NCBI RefSeq assembly: GCF_003945345.1
Contig: NZ_AP019308.1
Coordinates: 4,729,501-4,793,500, forward strand
Length of the DNA stretch: 64,000 nt
DNA from: Paenibacillus baekrokdamisoli
Lineage (GTDB): Bacteria; Bacillota; Bacilli; Paenibacillales; Paenibacillaceae
Direction: 5' to 3'
The notes beneath the pieces are model-generated. The model did not search any database and had not been told where the DNA came from. It saw only the letters and a list, made by a program, of their open reading frames with translations. The translations under genes were made by a program, and so were the position numbers. Of this stretch, positions 1 to 7,266 are shown in pieces; the stretch's first letter is position 1; the number at the start of each line of letters is the position of its first letter.

Positions 1-405
1 CTTCAGTGCCCGCTCCAACAATTCCTTAGCCTTCGGCCCTTCTTTGCCCTGAATCCGGACAACTAGCTCCACCGCATTGCCTGAAGATAACAGCTTTTCG
101 CTTTGCCGCAGCTTTGTATCATAGTCGTGATCTTCAATATGTGTTGTAAGCCGAATCTCCTTGACCTTCATCGGCTGTTCCTTCTTGCTTGTCTCCCGCT
201 TCTCTGCAATGGCGCTCTGTTTAGCGGCTCCTCTGCTGATCAGCTTGCAGGGTGGAGGACTGCTCATTAAAGAGGTACATACCAAGTCCACCTTCAGCTT
301 CTTAGCTAGCGCCAAAGCCTCATCCCTCGGTACAATCCCCATATTCTCACCGTTTAACCCCGTTAACTGTACTTCGGATGCTTTGATTTGCTCATTCACG
401 ATCAA
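1..405 (-). CDS. IF-3-like protein (divergent paralog), C-terminus cut by window edge
   Basis: The reverse strand reads an IF-3-type protein from a TTG at 403-405, preceded at 8 nt by AAGGGAGAG. The IF3-N signature is visible (VNEQIKASEVQL, then LNGENMGI and EALALAKKLKVDLV), followed by the IF3-C start (VKEIRLTTHIEDHDYDTKLRQ). It differs from housekeeping IF-3: the linker after PPPCK reads LISRGAAKQ, where typical IF-3 has RIMDYGKF, and the C-domain reads VVRIQGKEGPKAKELL. It starts 1 nt after the stop of the upstream SDR gene, so it is probably translated from the same mRNA, and no rpmI-rplT-type gene sits on its 5' side. Canonical infC or paralog cannot be fully settled because the 3' side is outside the window; I favour a paralog. 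Confidence 0.8.
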   Translation of the reverse strand, partial: MIVNEQIKASEVQLTGLNGENMGIVPRDEALALAKKLKVDLVCTSLMSSPPPCKLISRGAAKQSAIAEKRETSKKEQPMKVKEIRLTTHIEDHDYDTKLRQSEKLLSSGNAVELVVRIQGKEGPKAKELLERALK

Positions 406-406
406 G

Positions 407-1312
407 TTATTGACTCTCCCTTACATGTTGATTCCCTGCTATATCTATAATTAATTGCGGTAGCCATTCATTCAATTGTTGAAAATTAAAACCAGCCGAT
501 CGGGCCTTCGTCGTGTCAAAGTACCATGGCTCTGGAATACCGAATGGCGACTGATTCGCTGCATCTGCTTCCTTCACAAGGATTGACTTTTTCCCTGTCG
601 CTTGCTCGATTAGTGACACTATTCTTCGAGGCGATATCTCGCCTTCTGAACAAGCATTCACCGGTCCGGTCAAGCTCGAGCGACCAAGCCAGAGCAAGAA
701 ATCCGCTGCTTCATCTGCCTCAATAAAGGAGATTTGTACATCCGGACTTGGTATACCAAGCGGAAGTCCCTGCTGGACATGCTCCACATGAAAATGCAGC
801 CGCCGCGTATAATCGCTATGTCCGAGTACGATCGGGAACCGAACAGCCACGACTGGGAAAGACGCCTGCTGCAGTAATACCGTCTCAACTAGTCGTTTTC
901 CCTCTGCGTAATCGACCGCCTCCGGAGTGACTTCCGGAATCAAATAACTGTACGGATCAAAATCCGCTTCCACCTTGCGAGGCTCACCAAACGGATACAC
1001 ACTGACGGATGAGGTGACAATATAGGTACCTACACGACCGTCAAAAAGCTTCACAGCTTCTTGGGCATTCTGTGGTGAATAGCAAATATTATCATAGACA
1101 AGATCGAATGAAGCTACTCCCAATACACGGCGTAAAGCTTCCGAATCGGTTCGATCAGCCTGAAGATGCTTCACAGCATCACCGAAGGACTCAGGGAGTG
1201 AACCCCTCGTTATGACGGTTACGTCTGCCTCCTCTTGGATCAAGCGCTCCACCAGCTTCTTGCCAAAAAACCTCGTACCGCCAAGCACGAGCACCTTCTT
1301 TTTCTGCTGCAT
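407..1312 (-). CDS. NAD-dependent epimerase/dehydratase family (extended SDR)
   Basis: A 301-residue cytosolic protein with an N-terminal Rossmann loop (GGTRFFGKKL, residues 11-20), a TSSVSVYP strand near residues 100-107 and a YxxxK catalytic pair (YAEGK, Y135/K139). This is the layout of extended or atypical short-chain dehydrogenases acting on nucleotide-sugar-like or related substrates; the substrate cannot be read from sequence. The ATG start has AGGAG about 8 nt upstream. It directly precedes the IF-3-like gene with a 1-nt gap, so the two look co-transcribed. Confidence 0.85.
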   Translation of the reverse strand: MQQKKKVLVLGGTRFFGKKLVERLIQEEADVTVITRGSLPESFGDAVKHLQADRTDSEALRRVLGVASFDLVYDNICYSPQNAQEAVKLFDGRVGTYIVTSSVSVYPFGEPRKVEADFDPYSYLIPEVTPEAVDYAEGKRLVETVLLQQASFPVVAVRFPIVLGHSDYTRRLHFHVEHVQQGLPLGIPSPDVQISFIEADEAADFLLWLGRSSLTGPVNACSEGEISPRRIVSLIEQATGKKSILVKEADAANQSPFGIPEPWYFDTTKARSAGFNFQQLNEWLPQLIIDIAGNQHVRESQ

Positions 1313-1399
1313 CTATATCAACTCCTCTAGCTATTAGCTTACAGTAAATGAGACGTGCATGCATCCAAACCGATGATATTGCGATTCCTGCTGTTCCTG

Positions 1400-1804
1400 C
1401 TATTCTTGCTGTTCTTGAAGCCTTAATGAGTAATAAGCCGTCTTCTCCTGTGCGACTGCCTTCACCTTCTCCAGCTGCCGCATGTGCTGCTCCAACTTGA
1501 CGATATGCTGATTGAGGATTAGCAAACGTTTCTGCAGCACTTCACGGATACCCTCATGCTCATCCTCATCCACTTTGCTTTGATGAAGCAGACAGCCATC
1601 CTCCGTGAATGCGGCGATGTCCTCAAGCCCCATGCCCGTTTCCTTCAATCCATGGATAAATCGGATAAATTGCAAATCTTGATCATCGTAACGACGTACC
1701 CCGTTCTGCCTGCTAGGCTGTGGAAGAACGCCTACCTTCTCATAATAGCGGAGCGTAAAAGCTGTAATACCCGTTAGTTTGGACATTTCCCCAATGGAGT
1801 ACAT
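1400..1804 (-). CDS. MerR family transcriptional regulator
   Basis: A 134-residue protein with the MerR winged-helix start (YSIGEMSKLTGITAFTLRYYEKVGVL), the wing (GVRRYDDQDLQFIRFIHGLKETGMGLEDI) and a C-terminal coiled coil for dimerisation. It lacks the conserved cysteine set of metal-sensing MerR proteins (one Cys, at about residue 71), so it resembles the AdhR/YfmP-type branch. The ATG is preceded by AAAGGGAGG. It lies 39 nt downstream of the dehydrogenase gene on the same strand, whose promoter carries a MerR-type operator with a 19-bp spacer, so it very likely regulates its own operon. Confidence 0.9.
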   Translation of the reverse strand: MYSIGEMSKLTGITAFTLRYYEKVGVLPQPSRQNGVRRYDDQDLQFIRFIHGLKETGMGLEDIAAFTEDGCLLHQSKVDEDEHEGIREVLQKRLLILNQHIVKLEQHMRQLEKVKAVAQEKTAYYSLRLQEQQE

Positions 1805-1843
1805 GCGTGCCTGCCTCCCTTTACCCCACCACTAATGAGACTC

Positions 1844-2854
1844 TTATTCACCTACAAGGACAATTTTACCGCTTGCTGAGGATTGTTCAAGCAATTGTTG
1901 TGCACGAGCCGCCTCAAGAAGTGGAATTTCATGTGAAATGATCGGATTAATTGCACCTTTCTGCAGCAAACTAAAGACGGCTGATAGATCTTCCTTGAAC
2001 CATTCCGGTTGTTCCTTCCTTAAAGCAGTGATGCTATAAAGATATGCGGGATTGCCGCTGCACGTTGTCTGGGCTGCTTGTAAATCGCTCCAATCCTTAA
2101 CCCAAGCATCGCTTGTCGATTCTCCAAGAACAGAAGTGTAGCCGTAACCCACGAATCTACCTTGACTACTAAGCGTTTGAAAAGATCGTAACCAATTGTC
2201 ACCACCGATTGGATCGAATACAGCATCCATGCCCGCTGGAGCGCACTCGGCCAGCACTTCTACAAAATCTTCATTGCGATAGTCGATCGGTACCGCTCCG
2301 AAATCTGCAACAACAGCATGCTTGGCTTTGGAGGCAGTACCGAACATCCGCAAGGAAGCCAGCCTTCCAAGCTCTAATAAAGCGGTACCCACGCCGCCGC
2401 TCGCGCCATGAACTAGGATGGAGTCACCTTCGTTCACCTTAGCGAGTCGGTGAAGCAGTTGATAAGCCGTTACATAATTGAGGATGACTGCAGTTGCTCG
2501 TGAAGCCCGAACATCAGTCGGAACCTTGAAAACTTCCTTTTCCTTCGCATAGACGAAAGCTGCATAACCGCCAACACCATCATAGAAGACACCGACTCTA
2601 TCGCCAATGCTGTAGACTGTCACTCCAGCTCCAACCTCGTCAACAAGACCAACCGCATCGTATCCAGGAGTGAAAGGCGGCTTTGGCGAATGGGGATAGA
2701 CGCCTTCTCTTCTCATAACATCAGCAAGAGCCACGCCCGCGCTCTGGACTTTGATTCGAATTTCGTCCTGCTGTGGTTGGCGCAAGGGCTCTTCTATGGC
2801 TTCTAAAACTTCCCGTCCTCCATATTGGGTAACAACGATACGTGTGTTTAACAT
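1844..2854 (-). CDS. zinc-less medium-chain dehydrogenase / quinone oxidoreductase-like
   Basis: A 336-residue NAD(P)-dependent medium-chain dehydrogenase. The N-terminal GroES-like fold includes PGYDAVGLVDEVG, and the nucleotide-binding loop GASGGVG is at residues 150-156. Cys/His ligands for structural or catalytic zinc are not evident, which fits the quinone oxidoreductase (QOR) branch. I place the start at the ATG ending at 2854, because GGAGGAG lies 8 nt upstream of it but only 2 nt from the ATG at 2860. It is first in an operon with the MerR gene. A role in reactive carbonyl or quinone detoxification is inferred. Confidence 0.85.
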   Translation of the reverse strand: MLNTRIVVTQYGGREVLEAIEEPLRQPQQDEIRIKVQSAGVALADVMRREGVYPHSPKPPFTPGYDAVGLVDEVGAGVTVYSIGDRVGVFYDGVGGYAAFVYAKEKEVFKVPTDVRASRATAVILNYVTAYQLLHRLAKVNEGDSILVHGASGGVGTALLELGRLASLRMFGTASKAKHAVVADFGAVPIDYRNEDFVEVLAECAPAGMDAVFDPIGGDNWLRSFQTLSSQGRFVGYGYTSVLGESTSDAWVKDWSDLQAAQTTCSGNPAYLYSITALRKEQPEWFKEDLSAVFSLLQKGAINPIISHEIPLLEAARAQQLLEQSSASGKIVLVGE

Positions 2855-2897
2855 GAGCATCTCTCCTCCAAGAATGATCGAAATGTTTGATGCTCTT

Positions 2898-2928
2898 ATC
2901 CTAAGCCTTAGAGTCAGCTCTAAGTCAA
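2898..2928 (-). promoter_or_regulatory. MerR-type promoter with 19-bp spacer and palindromic operator
   Basis: On the minus strand TTGACT (2923-2928) and TAGGAT (2898-2903) are separated by exactly 19 bp. The spacer is filled by the perfect palindrome CTTAGAGTCAGCTCTAAG (2907-2924). The overlong 19-bp spacer with a central dyad is the hallmark of MerR-activated promoters, and a MerR gene is second in the operon read from here. Confidence 0.85.
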
Positions 2929-2986
2929 TCCTCTAGCTGCGAAAATTTAGAACGGCATGGTTACCTTCTTCGCCTTCCTCAAAATC

Positions 2987-3007
2987 AAGGTATAAATACT
3001 ATACCTT
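2987..3007 (+). promoter_or_regulatory. inverted repeat, probable operator upstream of LLM oxidoreductase
   Basis: Perfect 8-bp arms AAGGTATA and TATACCTT are separated by 5 bp, about 100 nt upstream of the LLM gene. The shape resembles HxlR/MarR-type operators. No matching regulator gene sits next to it, so the cognate factor is unknown. Confidence 0.45.
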
Positions 3008-3108
3008 CTTACAAAAAAATAGCTACTTGATAAATATCCTAAGCTGTTTCATAATTAAAAGATAAACTCACCACTTCGTATTGAGCGAATATAGGAGGTC
3101 TTCTGAAT

Positions 3109-4161
3109 ATGAGTAAGGACTTGAACAATAATCAGGAATCCAGCGCCGTGCGTAATGTTCCCATTTCCGTATTAGATCTAGCGCCAGTTAATGTCGGTAC
3201 CACGCCGGCAGAATCTTTTCCCAAAACACTTGAGCTTGCTCAGCATGCCGAGAAACTAGGCTTCAGTCGGTATTGGCTCGCCGAGCATCATAATATGACC
3301 GGTATCGCTAGCTCCGCCACATCTCTAGTTATCGGCTACGTTGCGGCTGGAACGAAGAAAATTCGGGTTGGCTCCGGCGGAATCATGCTTCCGAATCACG
3401 CACCATTAGTTATTGCAGAGCAGTTCGGAACGTTGGAATCCATGTACCCTGGCCGCATTGATCTGGGTCTTGGAAGAGCGCCGGGTTCCGATCAGCTGGC
3501 AGCCCAAGCTCTGCGTCGAGGGCTGGGAAGTAACGGTCAGGATTTTCCCCAATTGTTGAAAGAGCTTCAAGGTTACTTTAACTCCACACCGCAATCTGCA
3601 AGGTCAGTACGCGCTGTTCCCGGTGAAGGTCTGAACATTCCGATCTGGCTGCTTGGCTCAAGCGGCTTTAGCGCTCAATTGGCTGGCACGCTCGGTCTTC
3701 CATTTGCTTTCGCCAGTCATTTTGCTCCGGAATATCTGCTTCCAGCCCTCGAGCTGTACCGCAGTCACTTCCAGCCTTCGGCAGCTCTGGATAAGCCTCA
3801 TGTAATGGTCGGCATTAACGTCATTGCAGCCGAAACAGGCGAAGAAGCTCGCAGACTGGTAACTTCGCTGCAGCAGCAATTCTTGAACCTCATTCGCGGC
3901 AACCCTGGCAAACTGAATCCGCCGGTAGACAACATGGATGATCTCTGGGCACCCCATGAGCGCGCTGCGCTCGAGAGTAAATTCAGCTACTCTGTTGCAG
4001 GGAATAAAGCCGAAGTTCAAGATAAACTACAAGCTATCCTCAAAGAAACACAGGCTGACGAGTTAATTGCTACCGCTCAGATCTTCGACCATCAGGCCCG
4101 CTTGCGGTCCTATGAGATTCTAGCGGAAGCTGCTAATCTGCAGCCCGTAAAGCAGGATTAA
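3109..4161 (+). CDS. LLM class flavin-dependent oxidoreductase
   Basis: A 350-residue luciferase-like monooxygenase-fold protein. Diagnostic stretches are the start (VPISVLDLAPV), YWLAEHHNM near residues 55-63, RVGSGGIMLPNHAPLVIAEQ, and YPGRIDLGLGRAPG. These match the MsnO8/YhbW-type subfamily that uses FMN or F420-like cofactors. The ATG has AGGAGG about 10 nt upstream. It is monocistronic: an inverted repeat precedes it and a strong hairpin terminator follows its stop. The substrate is unknown. Confidence 0.9.
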   Translation: MSKDLNNNQESSAVRNVPISVLDLAPVNVGTTPAESFPKTLELAQHAEKLGFSRYWLAEHHNMTGIASSATSLVIGYVAAGTKKIRVGSGGIMLPNHAPLVIAEQFGTLESMYPGRIDLGLGRAPGSDQLAAQALRRGLGSNGQDFPQLLKELQGYFNSTPQSARSVRAVPGEGLNIPIWLLGSSGFSAQLAGTLGLPFAFASHFAPEYLLPALELYRSHFQPSAALDKPHVMVGINVIAAETGEEARRLVTSLQQQFLNLIRGNPGKLNPPVDNMDDLWAPHERAALESKFSYSVAGNKAEVQDKLQAILKETQADELIATAQIFDHQARLRSYEILAEAANLQPVKQD

Positions 4162-4165
4162 TGAC

Positions 4166-4214
4166 AAAGCACCGAGACATGAGCCTATTAGGACCCAGCG
4201 TCTCGGTGCTTTTC
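4166..4214 (+). terminator. rho-independent terminator of the LLM gene
   Basis: A 13-bp stem (AAAGCACCGAGAC with GTCTCGGTGCTTT) around a loop of about 21 nt, ending in a short T run, begins 5 nt after the stop codon. Confidence 0.85.
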
Positions 4215-4372
4215 ACAGTTCTGTTCACTGTTTCTGTTCTGTTCTTTATTCCGTTCTCTGTTCTATTCTCTGTTCTGTTCTTTATTCTGTTCTCTGCTCT
4301 GTTCTCTCTTCTGATCTTTGTTCTGTTCTTTGTTCTGTTCTCTGTTCTGTTCTTTTCTTTTCTCAGTTCTTT
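4215..4372. repeat. TTCTGTTCT-type low-complexity tandem repeat
   Basis: About 155 bp of imperfect repeats built on TTCTGTTCT plus C/T-T-G variants, with interruptions such as TTTATTC. It lies between the LLM terminator and the convergent flavoprotein gene. Both strands stay open across it and would encode only simple-sequence peptides (for example NRTENRT on the minus strand), so I treat it as noncoding satellite DNA. Confidence 0.8.
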
Positions 4373-4409
4373 CCCTGCACTCGCCTCTGTACCTTTTGCC
4401 TTTTTCCTT

Positions 4410-5315
4410 CTAAGTATGAAACAACTCATGGGTTAAATCCGAATTAACACCGATTGCTGCCCTACTGCCTTCTGCTGCGGCAATAATAACTTGTGAGGGA
4501 GCAATAACCGAAGTGTCACCAGCAGCATAGACTCCCTTTATATTCGTTCTCCCGAATTCATCCGTCACAAGCCCTCCAAGACTGTTCATCGCACAACCTA
4601 ACGATTCCCCGAATGGAGCCGCTTGCAGCCAAGCCGGTGTAATAAAGCCGCCTTCTCTGCTAACTTCCACGCCATCTTCAAAACGAATGCCTTGCAGCAA
4701 GCCCTCCGTGCCCAAAAGCTCACTAATCTTTTGTTCATATACGCGTATGCCCTTACTATGCAGCAGCTCTTGCTGCTCCCCAGATAGGACGGCATGGCCA
4801 TTCGTCGCAAGAACTAGATCATCGGTCCAGTTCGAGACAATGCCAATCATATGGACAGCACGATCCATCTCCGAGATTACCACAAGCGGCTTGTCTCTAA
4901 GCTCCCAGCCATCGCAGTAAGGACAGCTGAACAAGCTTTTTCCATAATAATCAGGAAGCCCGTTCACGCTCGGAAGGATTTCTTTCAAGCCCGTCGCCAA
5001 AATAATTTTACGTGCTTGGTAGCGCTCGCCCTTCTCAGTCACCAGCGAGAATACATCCTTCTCCTGTTTCACCTCAACGATCTTATCCGTCTTCATCGCC
5101 ACCGATGCATATTTGCCAATATCCTCATGGGCGATACGCCTAAACACTGATGGGCTAATCCCATCCCGTGTAATGAAGCCATGCGATTCCTGCGTCACAG
5201 CATTACGCGGTTGGTTATTGTCGAACATAACTACCTTTCTTCTGGCTCTGCCCAGCACAAGAGCCGCATTCAACCCGGCGGGACCACCGCCAATAATTGC
5301 ACAATCAAGTATCAT
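4410..5315 (-). CDS. thioredoxin-reductase-like NAD(P)/FAD-dependent oxidoreductase
   Basis: A 301-residue flavoprotein with the FAD-binding GGGPAG (residues 9-14), an ATG-type strand (IILATGL), the redox motif CPYCDGWEL (C131/C134) and the C-terminal FAD motif VYAAGDTS. The CPYC pair sits where TrxB has CATC, so it should be a dithiol oxidoreductase of the TrxB/GliT-like type; its partner thiol is unknown. The start has GGGAGG about 8 nt upstream. It is 47 nt downstream of an Rrf2 regulator gene on the same strand, suggesting a redox-responsive two-gene operon. Confidence 0.85.
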   Translation of the reverse strand: MILDCAIIGGGPAGLNAALVLGRARRKVVMFDNNQPRNAVTQESHGFITRDGISPSVFRRIAHEDIGKYASVAMKTDKIVEVKQEKDVFSLVTEKGERYQARKIILATGLKEILPSVNGLPDYYGKSLFSCPYCDGWELRDKPLVVISEMDRAVHMIGIVSNWTDDLVLATNGHAVLSGEQQELLHSKGIRVYEQKISELLGTEGLLQGIRFEDGVEVSREGGFITPAWLQAAPFGESLGCAMNSLGGLVTDEFGRTNIKGVYAAGDTSVIAPSQVIIAAAEGSRAAIGVNSDLTHELFHT

Positions 5316-5362
5316 GATTATTCCTCCCGAGACTCCAATTGTCTTTGCTTAAACCTAAACCA

Positions 5363-5800
5363 TTACTGAGCTTCCCTATTCACAAAAGCAATCAAGCTCT
5401 CATCAACCTTATCTGCCAGCTCTTGGATTGTTCGTTCCTTCAAATAATGTTCCATCTCATGCTCTGCATTCATCATGATGTGTTGAATGAAGCAATCGCG
5501 ATTGCTTTCCCTATCATGTCCAAGCCCACAATCAAACAAGGAATCCGTACCCTCAACAGCCTGAATGATAGACAGGAATGAAATATCCTCCTTCGTTGAA
5601 AGCTTATAGCCCCCATTAACGCCAGGCGTTGATTCAATCAGGCCTGCCTTGACCAGCTTGGTCAAAATCTTAGACAAATAGGTCGGCGAAACGCTTTGAA
5701 TATCCGCTAAAGGACGAACCCCGATCGTCTTGCCCTTAGGCGCAACAACCAAATACACCATCGTATGCAGCGCATAGTTAGTAGCCTTCGAGTACTTCAC
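5363..5800 (-). CDS. Rrf2 family transcriptional regulator
   Basis: A 145-residue winged-helix protein (KYSKATNYALHTMVYL, then SVSPTYLSKILTKLVKAGLIES and GVNGGYKL). Two cysteines at about residues 98 and 110 (FDCGLG and RDCFIQ) occupy the region where IscR/NsrR hold three Fe-S ligands, so thiol-based sensing is more likely than an Fe-S cluster. I choose the GTG ending at 5800, since GGGAGGGG lies 4-10 nt upstream; the TTG at 5815 precedes that site. It is co-directional with the flavoprotein downstream, its likely target together with itself. Confidence 0.85.
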   Translation of the reverse strand: MKYSKATNYALHTMVYLVVAPKGKTIGVRPLADIQSVSPTYLSKILTKLVKAGLIESTPGVNGGYKLSTKEDISFLSIIQAVEGTDSLFDCGLGHDRESNRDCFIQHIMMNAEHEMEHYLKERTIQELADKVDESLIAFVNREAQ

Positions 5801-5870
5801 TTGCTCCCCTCCCAATTACAGACTCAATTTGTCTACGATTGTAACAGGTGGATGTGCGCAAGTCAACGCC

Positions 5871-5912
5871 AATAACAAAGAGCCCTCCCATAATGGAGCG
5901 CTCTTTGTTATT
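5871..5912 (+). promoter_or_regulatory. strong stem-loop in the DUF1697 leader
   Basis: Perfect 13-bp arms (AATAACAAAGAGC and GCTCTTTGTTATT) around a 16-nt loop lie between the divergent Rrf2 and DUF1697 genes. No clean T run follows on either strand, so it may be an attenuator, an mRNA-stability hairpin or a leftover terminator. Confidence 0.5.
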
Positions 5913-5970
5913 AAATCTATCCGATTATGGTAAAATAGTGAAAAACCTGTCCAAGAATGAGGTACATCCG

Positions 5971-6516
5971 ATGAAGACGAATATCGCCCTGCTGCGCGGA
6001 ATTAATGTGAGCGGACAAAAACTAATCAAGATGGAACACCTGCGAGCGCTTTTCGCTGAGCTTCACTTCCAGAACATTCGATCCTATATCCAGAGCGGTA
6101 ATGTGATCTTCGATGCACCGTTGGAAAGCTCAACGACCCTGCTCGGCGGTCTCATCGAAGACGCAATTAAAGGCACATTCGGATTCGACGTTCCTGTTAT
6201 TGTGCGCACCGTAGACGAAATCGAAGAAGTCGTCACACGGAATCCTTTTGCCGGAGTCGAGCTCTCTAAGGAAGAGAAGTTCTATGTCTCCTTCTTAACC
6301 GAGGAACCGACCGCTGAAGCGATAGCGAAGCTAGATTCCTTCAAGAACGACGTTGACGATTATATCGTCCAGAACCGAGAGGTCTATATTCTATGCCGCG
6401 TAGGCTATGGCAATTCGCTCTTTTCAAACAATTTCCTAGAAAAGCAGCTTCGCGTCACCGCTACGACTCGCAACTGGAATACTGTTAATAAGCTCCTAAG
6501 TATGACTAAGAGTTAG
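5971..6516 (+). CDS. DUF1697 domain-containing protein
   Basis: A 181-residue protein with the family's hallmark opening (MKTNIALLRGINVSGQKLIKM), the YIQSGNVIFDA strand and the conserved RNPF motif. Its molecular role is unknown. I take the ATG at 5971 because the family motif begins there; a modest GAGG lies about 9 nt upstream. The open frame extends upstream through the stem-loop, but that part shows no family similarity. Its 3' end converges on an EcfT remnant, overlapping by about 20 nt. Confidence 0.85.
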   Translation: MKTNIALLRGINVSGQKLIKMEHLRALFAELHFQNIRSYIQSGNVIFDAPLESSTTLLGGLIEDAIKGTFGFDVPVIVRTVDEIEEVVTRNPFAGVELSKEEKFYVSFLTEEPTAEAIAKLDSFKNDVDDYIVQNREVYILCRVGYGNSLFSNNFLEKQLRVTATTRNWNTVNKLLSMTKS

Positions 6517-6716
6517 GAGCTGAACGGATATCAGAAGCCTGGCAATACCCAAAGCTTCAAGGTAGTTGAACCGAAGTAACAGCAGTCCACAGAGTCCCAA
6601 GAAGATGTAATCCAGCGTCGTGAAGGAAGTCGCGTGATACGAGGTTCGCTTGCGCCGACTTCCGAAGTCTCTTAGCTCCATTGCATTCGACACGGTCTCG
6701 ACCCGATCTAATGGCT
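6496..6716 (-). pseudogene. EcfT/CbiQ-type ECF transporter T-component, C-terminal remnant
   Basis: The minus strand encodes about 70 residues (SNAMELRDFG, RRKRTSYHA, then a hydrophobic segment DYIFLGLCGLLLL). This resembles the end of ECF-transporter transmembrane T proteins, where an AMExRGF motif and RTxY precede the last membrane helix. The 5' part with the first membrane helices is missing: the frame opens only at the stop codon of the neighbouring alkyltransferase-like gene. No EcfA ATPase or S component is nearby. Family assignment by eye is moderate; loss of the 5' end is clear. Confidence 0.55.
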
Positions 6717-7013
6717 AAACCGATAGGCAGCTAGATCCACTACCCCCGCCTCACTTACCTCAACGCCCTCTTCTTGCAAATAGAGCTGCTGCATATACCG
6801 GGCTTCATCGTCCTTGATGGCGATTTCCCCTTTGGCATTCACGACCCTGTGCCACGGAAGATCATGCTTCCCGCTTAGCGAATGAAGGATGCGAACAACC
6901 TGTCTAGCCCCTCTTGGACTCCCGGCCCATGCGGCAATTTGTCCATAGGTCATGACATTGCCTGGCGGAATCTCTTTGATGATTGTAACAACTTGCTGTG
7001 TAAAAGGCTTCAT
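6708..7013 (-). CDS. alkyltransferase-like protein (ATL, MGMT family)
   Basis: A 101-residue DNA-binding protein of the O6-alkylguanine-DNA alkyltransferase C-domain fold (GNVMTYGQIAAWAGSPRGARQVVRIL). The active-site PCHR motif is replaced by PWHRVV, so the acceptor cysteine is absent. Such ATL proteins bind O6-alkylguanine, flip it out and hand the lesion to nucleotide excision repair rather than reversing it. Length is typical for the family. The start is an ATG with AGAGG upstream. The remnant of an ECF transporter gene abuts its 3' end. Confidence 0.9.
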   Translation of the reverse strand: MKPFTQQVVTIIKEIPPGNVMTYGQIAAWAGSPRGARQVVRILHSLSGKHDLPWHRVVNAKGEIAIKDDEARYMQQLYLQEEGVEVSEAGVVDLAAYRFSH

Positions 7014-7266
7014 TCCTCTTCACCTACTGAGTCTGAGTGTATTTTATCTACAAAGTATACAACCCCCATGCCTAACAAAAAACCAATTCTTCCAGGTGAG
7101 CCTCTGCACTAGTGTCTTTCAGGTTAGCATTAGTCTCCCTTTCATCCATTATTTAACTTTTCATGCATGCTAACAGCAACTTTTATTCATAATGTACAGT
7201 CTAAATATTATCTACTCAAAGAAGCGCTGACAGCCCAGATATAACTACAAAAGGAGGGACAAACCC

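Noticed and set aside
3658..4020. 120-codon antisense frame in the LLM gene
   Set aside because: It is a shadow of a well-supported plus-strand gene.
4133..4436. Overlapping open frames on both strands across the TTCTGTTCT repeats
   Set aside because: They are simple-sequence translations (NRTENRT and Phe/Leu/Val) with no ribosome site; the frames reflect repeat composition.
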